A DNA stretch of 64,000 bases from Calycina herbarum (lineage: Eukaryota; Ascomycota; Leotiomycetes; Helotiales; Pezizellaceae). Below the pieces are notes generated by a model. The model made no database searches. It was not told the DNA's origin and saw nothing but the letters and a program-made list of their open reading frames with translations. The position numbers were made by a program, and so were the translations under genes. The stretch lies in the NCBI GenBank assembly GCA_001414485.1, contig LLEY01000143.1, positions 103,609 through 167,608 of the forward strand. Direction: 5' to 3'. The first letter of the stretch is position 1. Every line of letters starts with the position of its first letter. Positions 32,451 to 42,119 of the stretch are shown here, one piece after another.

Positions 32451-35170
32451 TTAAAGAATAGAAATACCCTCTAACGAATGTCCTATAACAATTGTTTTAT
32501 TCTACACAGCTACAGATATTAGACGATAATCTAGAGGAAGCCAAAGGACAGGTTTCTTATCCTTTTTTACCCAATTATCTAACACTGTAATACTATGTGA
32601 CGAGAAGGCCACGAAGAAGACGGTGCTAGAGTGGCCCTTAAGCGTCTGCAGCGGCCTGCCTATGCTGGCGTCCCAGAGCCGCACTGTCCAGTCAGACGAG
32701 CCTGAAGCCACCACCTTGCCATCTGGCGAGAAGGCCACGGACCTGACATAACCGGAGTAGCCCTCGAGCGTCTGCAGCGACCTGCCTGTGCTGGCGTCCC
32801 AGAGCCGCACTGTCTGGTCAGCCGAGCCTGAAGCCACCACCTTGCCATCTGGCGAGAAGGCCACGGACCTGACGCTGTCGGAGTGGCCCTCAAGCGTCTG
32901 CAGCGACCTGCCTGTGCTGGCGTCCCAGAGCCGCACTGTCTGGTCGTCCGAGCCTGAAGCCACCACCTTGCCATCTGGCGAGAAGGCCACGGACCAGACA
33001 TAACCGGAGTGGCCCTCGAGCGTCTGCAGCGTCGCGCTCCAACCTGGTCGCACTTTTGACTTTATTTAAATCAATAGTAGGATCTCTTTTTTAAACTGTC
33101 TCTTAACTATACTATTCTCTAGGGCAAAGATAATAGCTAAATAGTATAGCTGAAGAGGTGCTTTTTCAATCACCGACTAGCTATATAGAGTAAATCGTTT
33201 TATATTATTAATAAAAGAGCGTATATTAGAACTGTCACCTGCCTAAGAAATAATTAGTTAGACGACTTATTATATTATAGAGAATGCTTACTATAATAAG
33301 CGCTTCTAAGGATAAAATTGCTTAAATCCCCTCTAAGGTCTTACCTATCTACCTAAGCGCCTTAAGCTAGTATAGTAGATGCTCTTATAGAAACCGGTGT
33401 ACTTTATCGCTATTGTAAGCCTAAGAGCTACTCCTCTGTAGATACTAGACCCAGTAGAGGCATATATATTATACTTCGGGCAGAAGGCATTGCTATAGAC
33501 GACTGCTCTCGACTTAAGTAACTTGATACCTAGGAGCATACAATTTATATATGTCTTTCTTAAGTGTCTTAGATATCAGCTCTATATAGCGAGTAGCTAA
33601 TATACCCTATACTTACTTCTTATCTACCTAGAAATTCCTATATCGATCTTTGTTAAGAAGGAAGTCGCGAAACGAAGGGTGGTATAGACAGAGCTGGCGA
33701 GTTAGCTCGTTTAGAATATTAAGGATTATATATAGGTTCTTAAATATTAAGTCGACTTCCTTCCTTAAAACTTGTAATAGCGTGCTTAGCGTAGAAGTAG
33801 AAAGAGGTAAAAGCAACGCTACTACACTTCCAAGTATTCGCTTTATCATATCTCTTATCTCTTCTTCCTCTTCCTATGAATATTCCGAGGAGATCGAGTT
33901 ACTAAGAACAGTTAGGTAGATTTCGTTAAGTTGCTTCTCTAGTGTAGTAGCCGTACTACTACTACCTATGAGAATTGTATCCAGTCTCCTACGCGCAAAT
34001 CGCTTCCTCTTATAGATAAAGCGACAAGTTATTACCGCTCAAATAAAGAGGCTACTAGTATATAACACCAGCTGTCTTAGAACTACTTCGCCTAGCTAAT
34101 CTGCTTCTGAATACCACTCCTAGCCAATTCTACCTAGATAGTATTCTAGGAATAGAGAGATATTATAATTAACAATCGATGTCTATATATTATAGAGTAC
34201 AAATTCCTAGTGTTTAGCTTATAGGTTATCGCGTATTCCGTGTTAGATAGGGACTTCAGGCCTGCTAGTAAGAAAGACTCGAAGTTATACCGTTATCAAC
34301 GACCGAGCTTCAGCTAGGAGCTGTAGGATAGTCTTAATATCTCTATCATCCTTATACTTATCAAGTATATCGATAACAAGAATATATAAAAGAGGTAATT
34401 CGCTCTATAGCTTCAGTAGTAGATTAAGAATAAGCTGACGCTATTGCTCCGAGAGGGATAGGCTCGTAATATCACGCCGATTTATAACAGCCTTAGAGAT
34501 ATACTATTAAAGAGGTGACATATTAATACTAAGCTAGACAGCAAGACTTGTAAAGAACATGCCGGCATAGCTCACATCTCCGCCGCCCCTTGAGAAGAAG
34601 AAGCTGGCTCTAAGACGCTTCTACTTACTATATCTGCGGGCAATAGTACGGGAGATAGTTAACTTTCCCGTCCTAGCTAGGCCGTTCAGCCAGAAGATAC
34701 ATCGCTTATCTTATCCATCCTTTCTATCGGCCCAGTTATATATTTCTTATAGAAGGTCGATACGCGTGTTAGAGAGGCAGTCAGGTTCGTATCGATTGTG
34801 GTAGGAATTGAATAGTGTATTTTCTATATTCGGGAGGAGCTTAAGAGGGTCTTCTTAGCCTATACCGTGTTAGCTTATAATCTGCTTTTATATTTGTAAG
34901 GAACTGACCGATATGATATATGTCTTAGTAATATGTGTCTCTAAGGTAGGCTTTTACGTCTCTGTAGACTTGAATATCTCGATATTACTTGCTATATAGG
35001 GCCTGGCGTTGGCCTAAGTGTTTAGAACCTAATATTATAATCTACTATATAAACTAGCTACTATAAAAGTGGGGAAGGCGCCGGCGACAGACTATAAACC
35101 TAGTAACTAAATTATAAAGTTTAAAGCCTCTACCTTCTCTCGTGAGTTGATAATAGTATAATCTTATCGT
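32451..35170 (-). pseudogene. NACHT-WD40 NLR gene next to HET-S relic, RIP-degraded
   Basis: Minus strand. A clean frame with TAG/TAA breaks gives a helical N-terminal region, then RYEPDCLSNTRIDLL and the NACHT P-loop region (RCIFWLNGLARTGKLT, at about 34,640-34,690). In the P-loop, positions that are Gly and Ser in the family read Arg and Leu. FFFSRGGGDVSYAGMFFTSL follows. Four WD40 repeats lie at 32,590-33,055, then the family C-terminus (DNWVKKDKKPVLWLPLDYR ... IVIGHS), ending at TAA 32,451-32,453. STAND-class NLRs of this type sense non-self and nucleate cell death. Here the gene is divergent from a HET-S-like gene, the arrangement known for NWD2/het-S in Podospora. I could not recognise an amyloid R0 motif at its N-terminus. 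The true N-terminus may extend to about 35,280. Confidence 0.8.
32590..33055 (-). repeat. Unmutated four-blade WD40 island inside a RIPed NLR gene
   Basis: Four repeats of 126 bp (VAFSPDGKVVASGS, QTVRLWDASTGR, LQTLEGHS) are nearly identical to each other and GC-rich, with CpA sites intact and no stop. The sequence on both sides is saturated with TpA and nonsense codons. The frame stays open from 33,053 to a TAG at 32,502, a Trp position. The contrast at both borders is abrupt (about 32,575-32,600 and 33,050-33,060). Recent gene conversion or recombination from an active WD40 gene would explain it. Confidence 0.85.
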
Positions 35171-35380
35171 TATATTAAGGGGCACTGCTTATTCGCCCTG
35201 TACTAATAAGTTATATTAGCCTAGTATAATAAGGCTGCGGCTAAAGTCTAGGTAAGGACTTCCCACCTCTATTCTCCCCCCTCTATCAACCTTTATCACT
35301 TTCTATCAATCTCTATTAACAACCTCTATCAACCTCTATCAATCTCCGGAGTGTCTCTTATATTGTTATTTCTCTTTATA
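35171..35380. promoter_or_regulatory. Divergent spacer between the NLR and HET-S-like genes
   Basis: About 210 bp separate the two divergent starts. It contains a pyrimidine-rich direct repeat (CTCTATCAACC/CTCTATTAAC units at 35,278-35,346). As the only shared upstream region it probably served as a bidirectional promoter; this is inference from layout. Confidence 0.4.
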
Positions 35381-36235
35381 ATAGCGGAGCCTTTCAGCAT
35401 TGTCGCTAGCGCTATTGGAATTACATCTGCTTTTACTACTTATATAGACTGCTTCGAGTACGTCTAATTTAGCCGCTACTTTGGTTAAGATTTCTAGACT
35501 AGTTAGCTTACTCTCAACTACGTAAGACTCCGTCTTATACGATAGAGCGAGTCTATTAGAATCTACGACGATCCTAAACTAGGCAGGCAAGATACTACTG
35601 AGATCGAGATCCAACTTACGAAGGATACGTTACTCTAAATTATTATACTCTTCGCAAACACCGAGAGCATCTCTAAGAAGTATAAGTTAACTACGAAGGT
35701 TAGCGAGGATCTCTTAGTATATTCAACAGGCGATATAGATCCGAAGATAGTCGTGCTAGATAATAAGATAAAAAGCTTAGCTATACAGCGTCAAAAGAAG
35801 AGTCGATTCTTAAAGCTTGCTAGCTAGGCTCTCTACTATAGGTCTACTCTAAAAGACCTTCTCGAACAGATTATCTTACTTCTTAACGAAATCGAAAAGA
35901 TATTCCTAGCACCTCAGGCCCGAACAAAGCTTGTTTAATAAGAAGCAGCAGAGATTAGCAAAGAGACTAGCGACAAGCAGTCTCTTCAGCTGATCGAGGA
36001 TATAACTACTAGGATCGATAGCCTACTTTAAAAGACGATTAAGGAAGTGATCGTAGGTTATCAGTACTCGAATATTACGTTTAGTAGTAAGGGCCTGGCC
36101 GGTGATACGTTTAGCGAAACTTGGAAGGGCGGTGTAATAGGGTTGTCTTATAAGTTTAATAGTATTAAAGTAGAAGAGGGTAGGAAGGGTTAGTTTAAGA
36201 ACAAGTATAACAGGAAGGACTTCTTTGACGATTAA
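35381..36235 (+). pseudogene. HET-S-like protein (HeLo domain plus HET-s-type prion domain), RIP-degraded
   Basis: Exactly 285 codons lie in one plus-strand frame, from ATA (35,381-35,383, family start ATG) to TAA (36,233-36,235), with no insertion or deletion. The encoded length, 284 aa, is close to the 289 aa of Podospora HET-S. The N-terminus EPFSIVASAIG and then DCFEYV, DDPKLGRQ and QLTKDTLL match the HeLo domain, a four-helix-type membrane-targeting cell-death module. The last 65 or so residues (VIVGYQYSNITF ... ETWKGGVIGLSYKFNS ... NKYNRKDFFDD) fit the HET-s prion-forming region with its two pseudo-repeats and aromatic end. About a dozen TAG/TAA codons replace Gln or Trp positions. The gene is divergent from a NACHT-WD40 gene, as in known HET-S/NLR pairs where NLR amyloid templating activates HET-S. 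Confidence 0.85.
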
Positions 36236-36814
36236 GCACGCCTCTAATAGTAATTATACTACTAGTAGAAATGTTCTTAGTATTTTAGTAATATAATTCT
36301 TTTCGCCTTAGACTTATATATCGTAGAATTAGAATAGATTAAGCTAAGTTACACTTGTTTGTTACACTAGATATTATAAAAGAGAGCTTATAGCGTAAAT
36401 ATCGTAGCACGTATAGGGCTGTTCCTTAGTCGATCTAAGGTACTAATCTATATAGCGATCTTTTATAAATCTATATATAACAGCCGCTATAAGGCTGTTG
36501 ACGATCTCCTATATAGTAGGGAGGCTAAGGAACCTTTTAATAAGTTTTAGAAATAGTATAAGCCCGGTAGTACAGCTATAGTAAATAAACACGACTCTTC
36601 CTAAACCAAGTATAAGGCGACGACACGAACGTATATTTTTCAGTTAGAGGTATTTAGGATATTCATAAGTAGCTATAGAATATAATCTATAAAAATTAAT
36701 CAGAGATATTACGGTAACGTAACGTATAGGGAACCCGTATATATAGGGAACTCGTATATTTCACCCTACCACTCGACCTTCTAATCTCTATAACTACCTA
36801 CTATAGGCTATAAA
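36236..36814. other. AT-rich stretch with a dispersed repeat
   Basis: At 36,430-36,500 the motif GTACTAATCTATATAGCG ... GCCGCTATAAGGCT repeats the one at 7,200-7,285. Near 36,715-36,760 there are short direct repeats (GTAACGTAACGTA, TATAGGGAACCCGTAT). These could be an end of the plus-strand transposase relic that follows. Confidence 0.35.
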
Positions 36815-37080
36815 CAAGCAACTACTAAAGCGTATACCGAGGAAGACATATAGAAGGCAATAACTAGCTGGAAAAAAAAGGAGTTTCGGTTAATTTAGGC
36901 TATAGCAATCCACTTCAAGGTTCTTATAATAGGTTAAAACCTATATAATACCTTAGTATCTAAAGGTACCAGCGATAATGCTATATACGATATAATCGTC
37001 TTAATAATGCTGTCTTTCTAATACTAAGGCTTAGCTGTGTACTAAGGCCTAATAATCTACTTAAGAAGCTATTAAGACAA
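36815..37080 (+). pseudogene. N-terminal fragment of a second Fot1-type transposase
   Basis: The plus-strand frame reads TKAYTEEDI, KAITSWKKKEFRLI, AIHFKV, then LVSKGTSDN with TAG/TAA breaks. This resembles the N-terminal helix-turn-helix of Fot1/pogo transposases (Y-T-E-E-D start, SK.T spacing). It points opposite to the transposase fragment at 37,163-37,400 and is not the same gene. It probably marks a nested insertion that replaced the 3' part of the resident transposase. Confidence 0.5.
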
Positions 37081-37162
37081 GCCCTTCCTTCTTTCTTTCT
37101 TTCCTCTTTAGTTTATTCTTCTTATATTTAGACAAATCCTACCTTTTAAACAAAAACGTACG

Positions 37163-37976
37163 ACCCTGTAACAGATAACCTCTTCTTTGTACGGTTTAAG
37201 GTACTGTTGGCCTTAGGCCTTCTCTTCCCTCGACGGTCGTCCGCGAGTACGATAATAAAGTGTAGAGTAGGAGACATTACTATAATAATCTATAAGAGCA
37301 CGGTATAATATAGGCACGCTAAGCGGCACGCCAGGCGGCACGCCTTACGCTAATACCTAACTAGCTCTGTCTATATTAGCGTCGCGATAATAATGTTAAA
37401 GGAGACGAGAGAGCGCTCTCTTACTCTGTAAGTCCAGGTACTAGTATACTGCCGCGCACCGACAGAATATTCGAGAAATATACTACTACGCTACTTACGT
37501 GATAGCGCCTTAGAAGTCGTGGTTAAGTTAGATATAGCGAGCCTAGACGTGAACATAGTAAGTTATATCTTAGCTAATTTATATTACTAAGCACTAAGAC
37601 ATGTAGACTCTCTCGTCGCACCAGCGTAACTCCTGGACTATATTCTTTCCCTCTCTAAGTGTCTTTAAATTTTAGAACTATATTATTTCGTTATAGGACC
37701 TTTTCTTAAGTGCTCTGAATTTTAAAAAGACTTCAAATGTCGCGATTAAATAAGAGGTAACAGCAGAAGCGGCGATCGGTAGCGTAAGTGAAACGATCGA
37801 CAGTATAATTAACTACACTCTTTTTTTATTACTAAGTAGTCTCTGTAGAGACAAATAGTAAAAGAAAGTGACATATAAATAACATCTTTATAGACTTACT
37901 AAGAAAATATTTCTAATTATAAAACTATAGATTCGTCTTGTAACAGGGGGCGTCTCGCTACGTAGAGACAGACTTT
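37163..37976 (-). repeat. Right end of the second transposon copy, with truncated transposase 5' end
   Basis: Aligns to 13,460-14,282. On the minus strand the first part codes for the transposase N-terminus up to the KPYKEEVI stretch, then similarity breaks at 37,163. It carries RIP-type changes and a small in-frame-looking duplication of GGCACGCC. The end TA is at 37,975-37,976. Confidence 0.7.
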
Positions 37977-37982
37977 AACTAT

Positions 37983-38570
37983 TTACTACTCTGTTATCTT
38001 ACCTTCTGCTTTAATACAGCCCCTAAGCTTTTGAGGCATCTTATCCACCCACTTATTAATAGTCTCTTACTTTAAATTCTCCTACTCTTCCAAAGCCAGG
38101 ACCCGCAACTGCTCGATATCGTTGTATATATACTTCTTAACCGCCTACTTTAGAACTTGCTATAAGTTCTCGATAATAGTAAAGTCGAGGGAAACAGCAC
38201 AGTTTTAATAGGTAGTAAGCCCGTGTCTCTTCTAATCCTTTACAAGTGTTTTCTTATCATTCCTACAAGAGTAACTATGCTCTGAAATTAATTAACGACA
38301 AGGAGAGAAGAGTCCTTATAAGGAATAGTATTTATAGTGCGATTTATACAAAGATAGACTTTCTAATTCTCGCTAGCCTTAAACTAAACGTCTGATTTTA
38401 TAACGCCTCTTCTCTAGAAGGAGAGGAGAAAGATGCTTATTCTTAAAATGCTAAACAAAGTCTTCTACTCCGACCTAGCTATATAGGCATTTCTTAGGAC
38501 GATATCCAGACTCTAAAAAGTTTGCCTATATCATCCTAATACGGTCTCTCTACTTAGGTGCGGTCTTACT
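37983..38570 (-). pseudogene. Tc1/mariner-type transposase C-terminal half, RIP-degraded
   Basis: The minus-strand frame shows KTLVKD, then SLDFTIIENL and VLKAVKKYIYNDIEQLRVLA, where the family has SPDLNPIENLW and a KRR-type helix. NKWVDKMPQKLRGCIKAEG follows, with TAG before TAA at 37,983-37,985. TAG codons sit at Trp/Gln positions. It begins seven bases from the right end of the second transposon copy. The N-terminal half is not clear beyond about 38,570. Confidence 0.65.
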
Positions 38571-38599
38571 CCAAGCTAAGAAACAATCAAATAATTAAA

Positions 38600-39770
38600 C
38601 CTATGCCTCTAATACCTCTAGGATCCGTTAATAACTCGCGTCTAGTAAGAGATTCAAGCACTCTATAAACCGATTAAAACACTCGGCTATATCAATCTCG
38701 CTAAGACCTTTATATAGGCCTAAGGAAAGATATCTCGCAAATAGGAGCACTGAACTCGGGGTAGTGAAATCTTCTAAAACGAGATAGCCACCGTTAATAG
38801 TAATAGTTATATAAATCTACCTAGTAGGTATATAGATAGCATCCTTAGAAGTTATCCTATATATCTCGCCCCGTTCTATACGCGGTCCTAGCCTTACTAG
38901 TTTCTCCTTCTGGCTATCTTTTATAAGCTTAAGGTTATTTATAGTAGGTAGGTTATATAAGAAGTATTTAATATATCTATTAAGAACAGTTGATAGACTA
39001 TTAGTACCGCTATCTAAATAACGTTAGTGTACCGATCTTGCTAAGGAGAATATCTTTAAAATACCTATATAGTAATCTACGATTGTAAATTTCAGAGTTA
39101 GATATGCCTAGGTATTTCCCTTATCAAAAGCTTCGACAACTCGACTTAACGCCGAGGGAACTTCAAACCCTGCTATATATAGCAGACGTAGACCTGTAAG
39201 GAATATAACATTATTACGGTCGGGAGAGGTGACTTATATAATAGCATATAGAGGATCGACTTTGACACCTGCTTCATATCTACTAAACGTAGTACAACCC
39301 CCGTTCTTTATAGCTTCAAGCGTTTGTTTAAAGAGATTATAATAGGTTAGCCTTTCGCGCTAATATAAATCCAAAGATATAATTCTTAGTCTGATTTCGT
39401 TCGTACTAGGATCGGAGGGGTTTTGACAAATATCATCGCAGGTTGATAGTTTTAGGTTGCCTAGTGTCGTTAATATCGTATTATCAAAGCCTTCTATTTC
39501 GCTGAGGCACTCTCGTATCGTATCTGTATAGTGTATCGGTTCTGCTATAATAGCCTCTAACGTAGTGCCTGCCTCTAATAATAGTGTTAGAGAAGTCCAC
39601 GTTATAAGACGGATAGTGGTTATATATTCTAGGCCTCACCTGATGTAAATAGCGGCTGTTTCAGATCTGCGAAGTCGGTGCTATCTACAATTTAATTAGT
39701 ATACTTTATAATTCTAAGAATACGTTGGAAAGAATTACCTAGAAGCAAATATCTATATTCAGACGATACT
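38600..39770 (-). pseudogene. Unrecognised protein, long RIP-degraded frame
   Basis: A single minus-strand frame reads clearly through NLKLSTCDDICQNPSDPS, TYYNLFKQTLEAIKNGGCTT, FLTGLRLLYIAGFEVPSALS, LNRYIKYFLYNLPTINN and LARYLSLGLYKGLSEIDIAE, with few TAG/TAA codons. It looks like a folded, mostly helical domain of over 300 residues. I do not recognise the family. It lies directly upstream of the Tc1 relic on the same strand, so it could be part of a captured or disrupted host gene. Confidence 0.45.
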
Positions 39771-40134
39771 AGAGGAATATTATATAGTTCGATAGCCTAT
39801 TTTTCAAATAATAGCAAAAAATTATCTATATTCTATTTATATATTTACTTTGCTAAATAAGATAGAACAACTGTTAGAAATAACAAGGACCGCTCCTACT
39901 TTACATAGTCTCAAATACGTCCTAGTATTTCTTTTACACGAGGTATATACTTTTCTCGCTCCGTTTTATTAACTAGAGTAGAGGCCTTTTACGCTTTCTG
40001 CTTATCTTCTTTCTTAGGGAGGAAGAATTCAGATTTAACAGATATAATAAGTGTCGAGTATTTTTCTTTGATTTTCGATAGAGCAATCTCCTTTAGAGAC
40101 ATTACGAAGTGAAGATCGAAAGATAATAGATATA

Positions 40135-40325
40135 AGCGCAAGCGGGCGTAGGCTGGTGAGGGCAGGTGTGGGCAGGTGTAGGCAGGTGTAGGCAAGTGTA
40201 GGCAGGTGTGGGCAGGTGTATATAGGCGCGGGCAGGCGCGGGCAGGTGAGGGCGGGCGTGGGCAGGTGAGGGCAGGCGCGGGCAGGCGCGGGCAGGCGTA
40301 GGCAGGTGTAGGTAGTCGAAGGCCA
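40135..40325. repeat. G-rich 10-bp minisatellite, about 18 copies
   Basis: Unit GGCAGGTGTA/GGGCAGGTGC, strongly G-rich on the plus strand and C-rich on the minus. Long Pro/Thr/Cys/Leu open frames on minus are a by-product of the repeat. It lies about 300 bp upstream of the split BAH-like gene. RIP-type changes are sparse, so it is younger than or resistant to the surrounding decay. Confidence 0.85.
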
Positions 40326-41180
40326 CAGACTATATAAGCCTTTAAAGCATCTGTACCTAGATCAAGGACAGGGCATCTGTCTAGAAACTCAATTTATTCG
40401 GTAGAAAAATAGTATATCTTTCTAACCAATAACGCGTCGCTACAACTAAATAACGCGTCGCTGCAAATAATAACGCGACGCGGCAACCAACAGATTTCCT
40501 CTTCCGACGAACAGCTCGATAACTTAATAACTCGTTTAATCAACGACAAAATAAATAATTATTCTATTTTTAACACACTTTGTACGCTCTAGATTACTAG
40601 CTTAACATTGTTCAGAAAATGAAAAAGCGAGTACAGTCCGATAGCGGCAGACCCTCAAAACGAAAAAAGACTTACCTCGACGAACCCTCCCCCTACGACG
40701 AACCGTCCTACGACGAACCCTCCTACCTCAACGACCCCTCCTACGACGAACCCTCCTACGACGAACCCTCCTACGACGAACCCTCCTACCTTAACAATCC
40801 TTCCTCCTACGATGATTCATCTTCCGCTTATTTGAAGTACGACGAGGAAGAAGTCTTATATAAGATAAAGCACCTATATAGAAAAAATCCGCAACCCGTA
40901 CCAACAGCCGAAAATGGGATACTCTAGAGAGACCTTAACTTAAAAACATCTTATATATTAAAAGGCGCGACGATTGTTATTCACGACATAGTATACGTCA
41001 ATCTTAGTAAGGGTGAAAGAGGAGTAGCACTAGTAAAGGATATTAAAAAGCTAGGAGATCGTTACGTTCTCTAGTATATATAGTGCTATAAAAGAGAGGA
41101 AATAGAAGGTGTTATAGGCAGTCGTAAAACGGAGTTATAGTCTAAAGGCTCTCTATTTTCTTTTATACTTAGTACTTATC

Positions 41181-41615
41181 TGTTACGAATCACGTACACA
41201 CGTGATAAGTGAAGACCAGGCGGCGTCCTAACAGGTTAAGCACTATCGGAATACTCTTATAGTAGATAGGGATCGGTTAGGTTAGCTAAGCGATCCAGGG
41301 ATTTCTTTTGGTTATAATCACGTGATAAGAGTTCGCTAGACGGGGCGACAGGTCTAGCAGTCTAGCAGCGACGGAGCGACCAAGCTAGCAGGCTAGCACG
41401 AGGAAGGAAGCACCTATATAAGACTGGCACGTCTGCTATTAGATAGGAGCTTCGTGCTCAACTTTAGTTATCAATCTTATTATCTTGTTTGACATCTTTG
41501 ATATAAGTAACGAGTTCACTTCTAAGTGAACAACCCGGCGCATCTGTACTTCTTACCTGTATACCAACCTTCGAGACTTAGTCATCTTTGTTTAGTTCGT
41601 TTGAGTTTCGTTACA
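41181..41615 (+). mobile_element. Solo LTR (435 bp) with 5-bp target duplication TTATC
   Basis: It begins TGTTACGAAT and ends TTTCGTTACA, so TG...CA with short inverted ends. It is flanked by TTATC at 41,176-41,180 and 41,616-41,620. No second LTR or internal retroelement sequence is attached, so it is the product of LTR-LTR recombination. It is only lightly mutated compared with the host gene it interrupts, so it arrived late. An older, RIPed relative lies inverted at 30,276-30,440. Confidence 0.85.
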
Positions 41616-41782
41616 TTATCATAGAATACACCTATAGGACACAGTAGATTGGATTGCTTAGAAGGAAAATATATAGTTAGATTATTTCTATATAATAAAT
41701 AAGAAGATTGCAAAAGTTGGAAGTAAAAGATTTACTTAGATAGATAAGTTACTACGGAAATTGAAAGAAAAGATGTTAGCAT

Positions 41783-41925
41783 CAGAGGAGGCAGACGTGG
41801 TAGAGGACGAGGTGGTAGAGGACGAGGAGGCAGAGGACGAGGAGGCAGAGGACGAGGTAGCAGAGGACGAGGTAGTAGAGGACGAGGAGGCAGGGGACGA
41901 GGAGGCAGGAGACGTGGCAGTAGGA
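41783..41925. repeat. 15-18 bp acidic-coding minisatellite
   Basis: GAGGACGAGGAGGCA units. In the frame of the split BAH-like gene they encode Glu/Asp-rich repeats. In another frame they would encode Arg-Gly repeats, which I consider a shadow. Confidence 0.8.
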
Positions 41926-42119
41926 CATAGTACAAGGGCTTCGAAGAGATTAGCACCACTATAAACTGCTGTAGTATGAAATTCTAGACTCTTTCACTTG
42001 GTTTCTATCCTAAAAACCTCTTTAACAAAGCTTAATCAGATGTAATAGTAGTCTTTTATTATCACGTTTATTATATCATATACTATAGCACCTATGTGGG
42101 TTAAGAAGTAGTAAAAGAG

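Larger units (their letters stand above)
31572..37976. mobile_element. Second, RIPed copy of the transposon family, enclosing an NLR/HET-S gene pair
   Basis: The left end (TA then ACGTCCCTCCCTACGTAGCG at 31,574) and the right end (...CTACGTAGAGACAGACTT then TA at 37,975-37,976) are inverted repeats of each other in about 22 of 27 positions. They match the ends of the 7.56-14.28 kb element. The left subterminal block (31,615-32,045) and the right block (37,163-37,935, including the first 63 or so codons of the transposase) align to that element. Between them lie a NACHT-WD40 gene, a HET-S-like gene, and a fragment of another Fot1-type transposase on the plus strand. The span is 6.4 kb against 6.7 kb for the first element. 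An alternative is that two independent end fragments happen to flank the gene pair. Confidence 0.6.
40619..41964 (+). pseudogene. BAH-like protein with SYDEP repeats and acidic tail, split by a solo LTR
   Basis: The start ATG at 40,619 opens a basic N-terminus (KKRVQSDSGRPSKRKK, a likely nuclear signal), then about seven SYDEP units encoded by a 15-bp repeat. After a TAG near 40,925 the same frame gives KGATIVIHDIVYVNLSKGER, VALVKDIKKLGDRYVL and CYKREEIEG, resembling a BAH chromatin-reader domain. At 41,180 a solo LTR interrupts. Removing the LTR and one TTATC copy (440 bp) restores the same reading frame. The frame then runs through a Lys-rich helix into Glu/Asp repeats (VVEDEEAEDEEAEDE) and stops at 41,964. 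Nonsense codons are TAG/TAA only. The BAH call is tentative; the split is clear. Confidence 0.6.

Noticed and set aside
32788..33003. Plus-strand and second minus-strand frames over the WD40 island
   Set aside because: Repeats of 126 bp keep several frames open; only the minus frame with VAFSPDGKVVASGS units is WD40.
34981..35280. HET-s-type R0 amyloid motif at the NLR N-terminus
   Set aside because: Expected from the HET-S pairing, but I could not see a convincing N/G-patterned motif in the frame leading into NACHT.
40102..40326. Pro/Cys/Leu-rich minus-strand frame
   Set aside because: Produced by the 10-bp minisatellite; no start context or domain.
41760..41940. Arg-Gly-rich reading of the GAGGAC repeats as a retroelement Gag start after the LTR
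   Set aside because: The LTR is solo with matching TTATC duplications, and the acidic frame joins exactly to the upstream gene when the LTR is removed.
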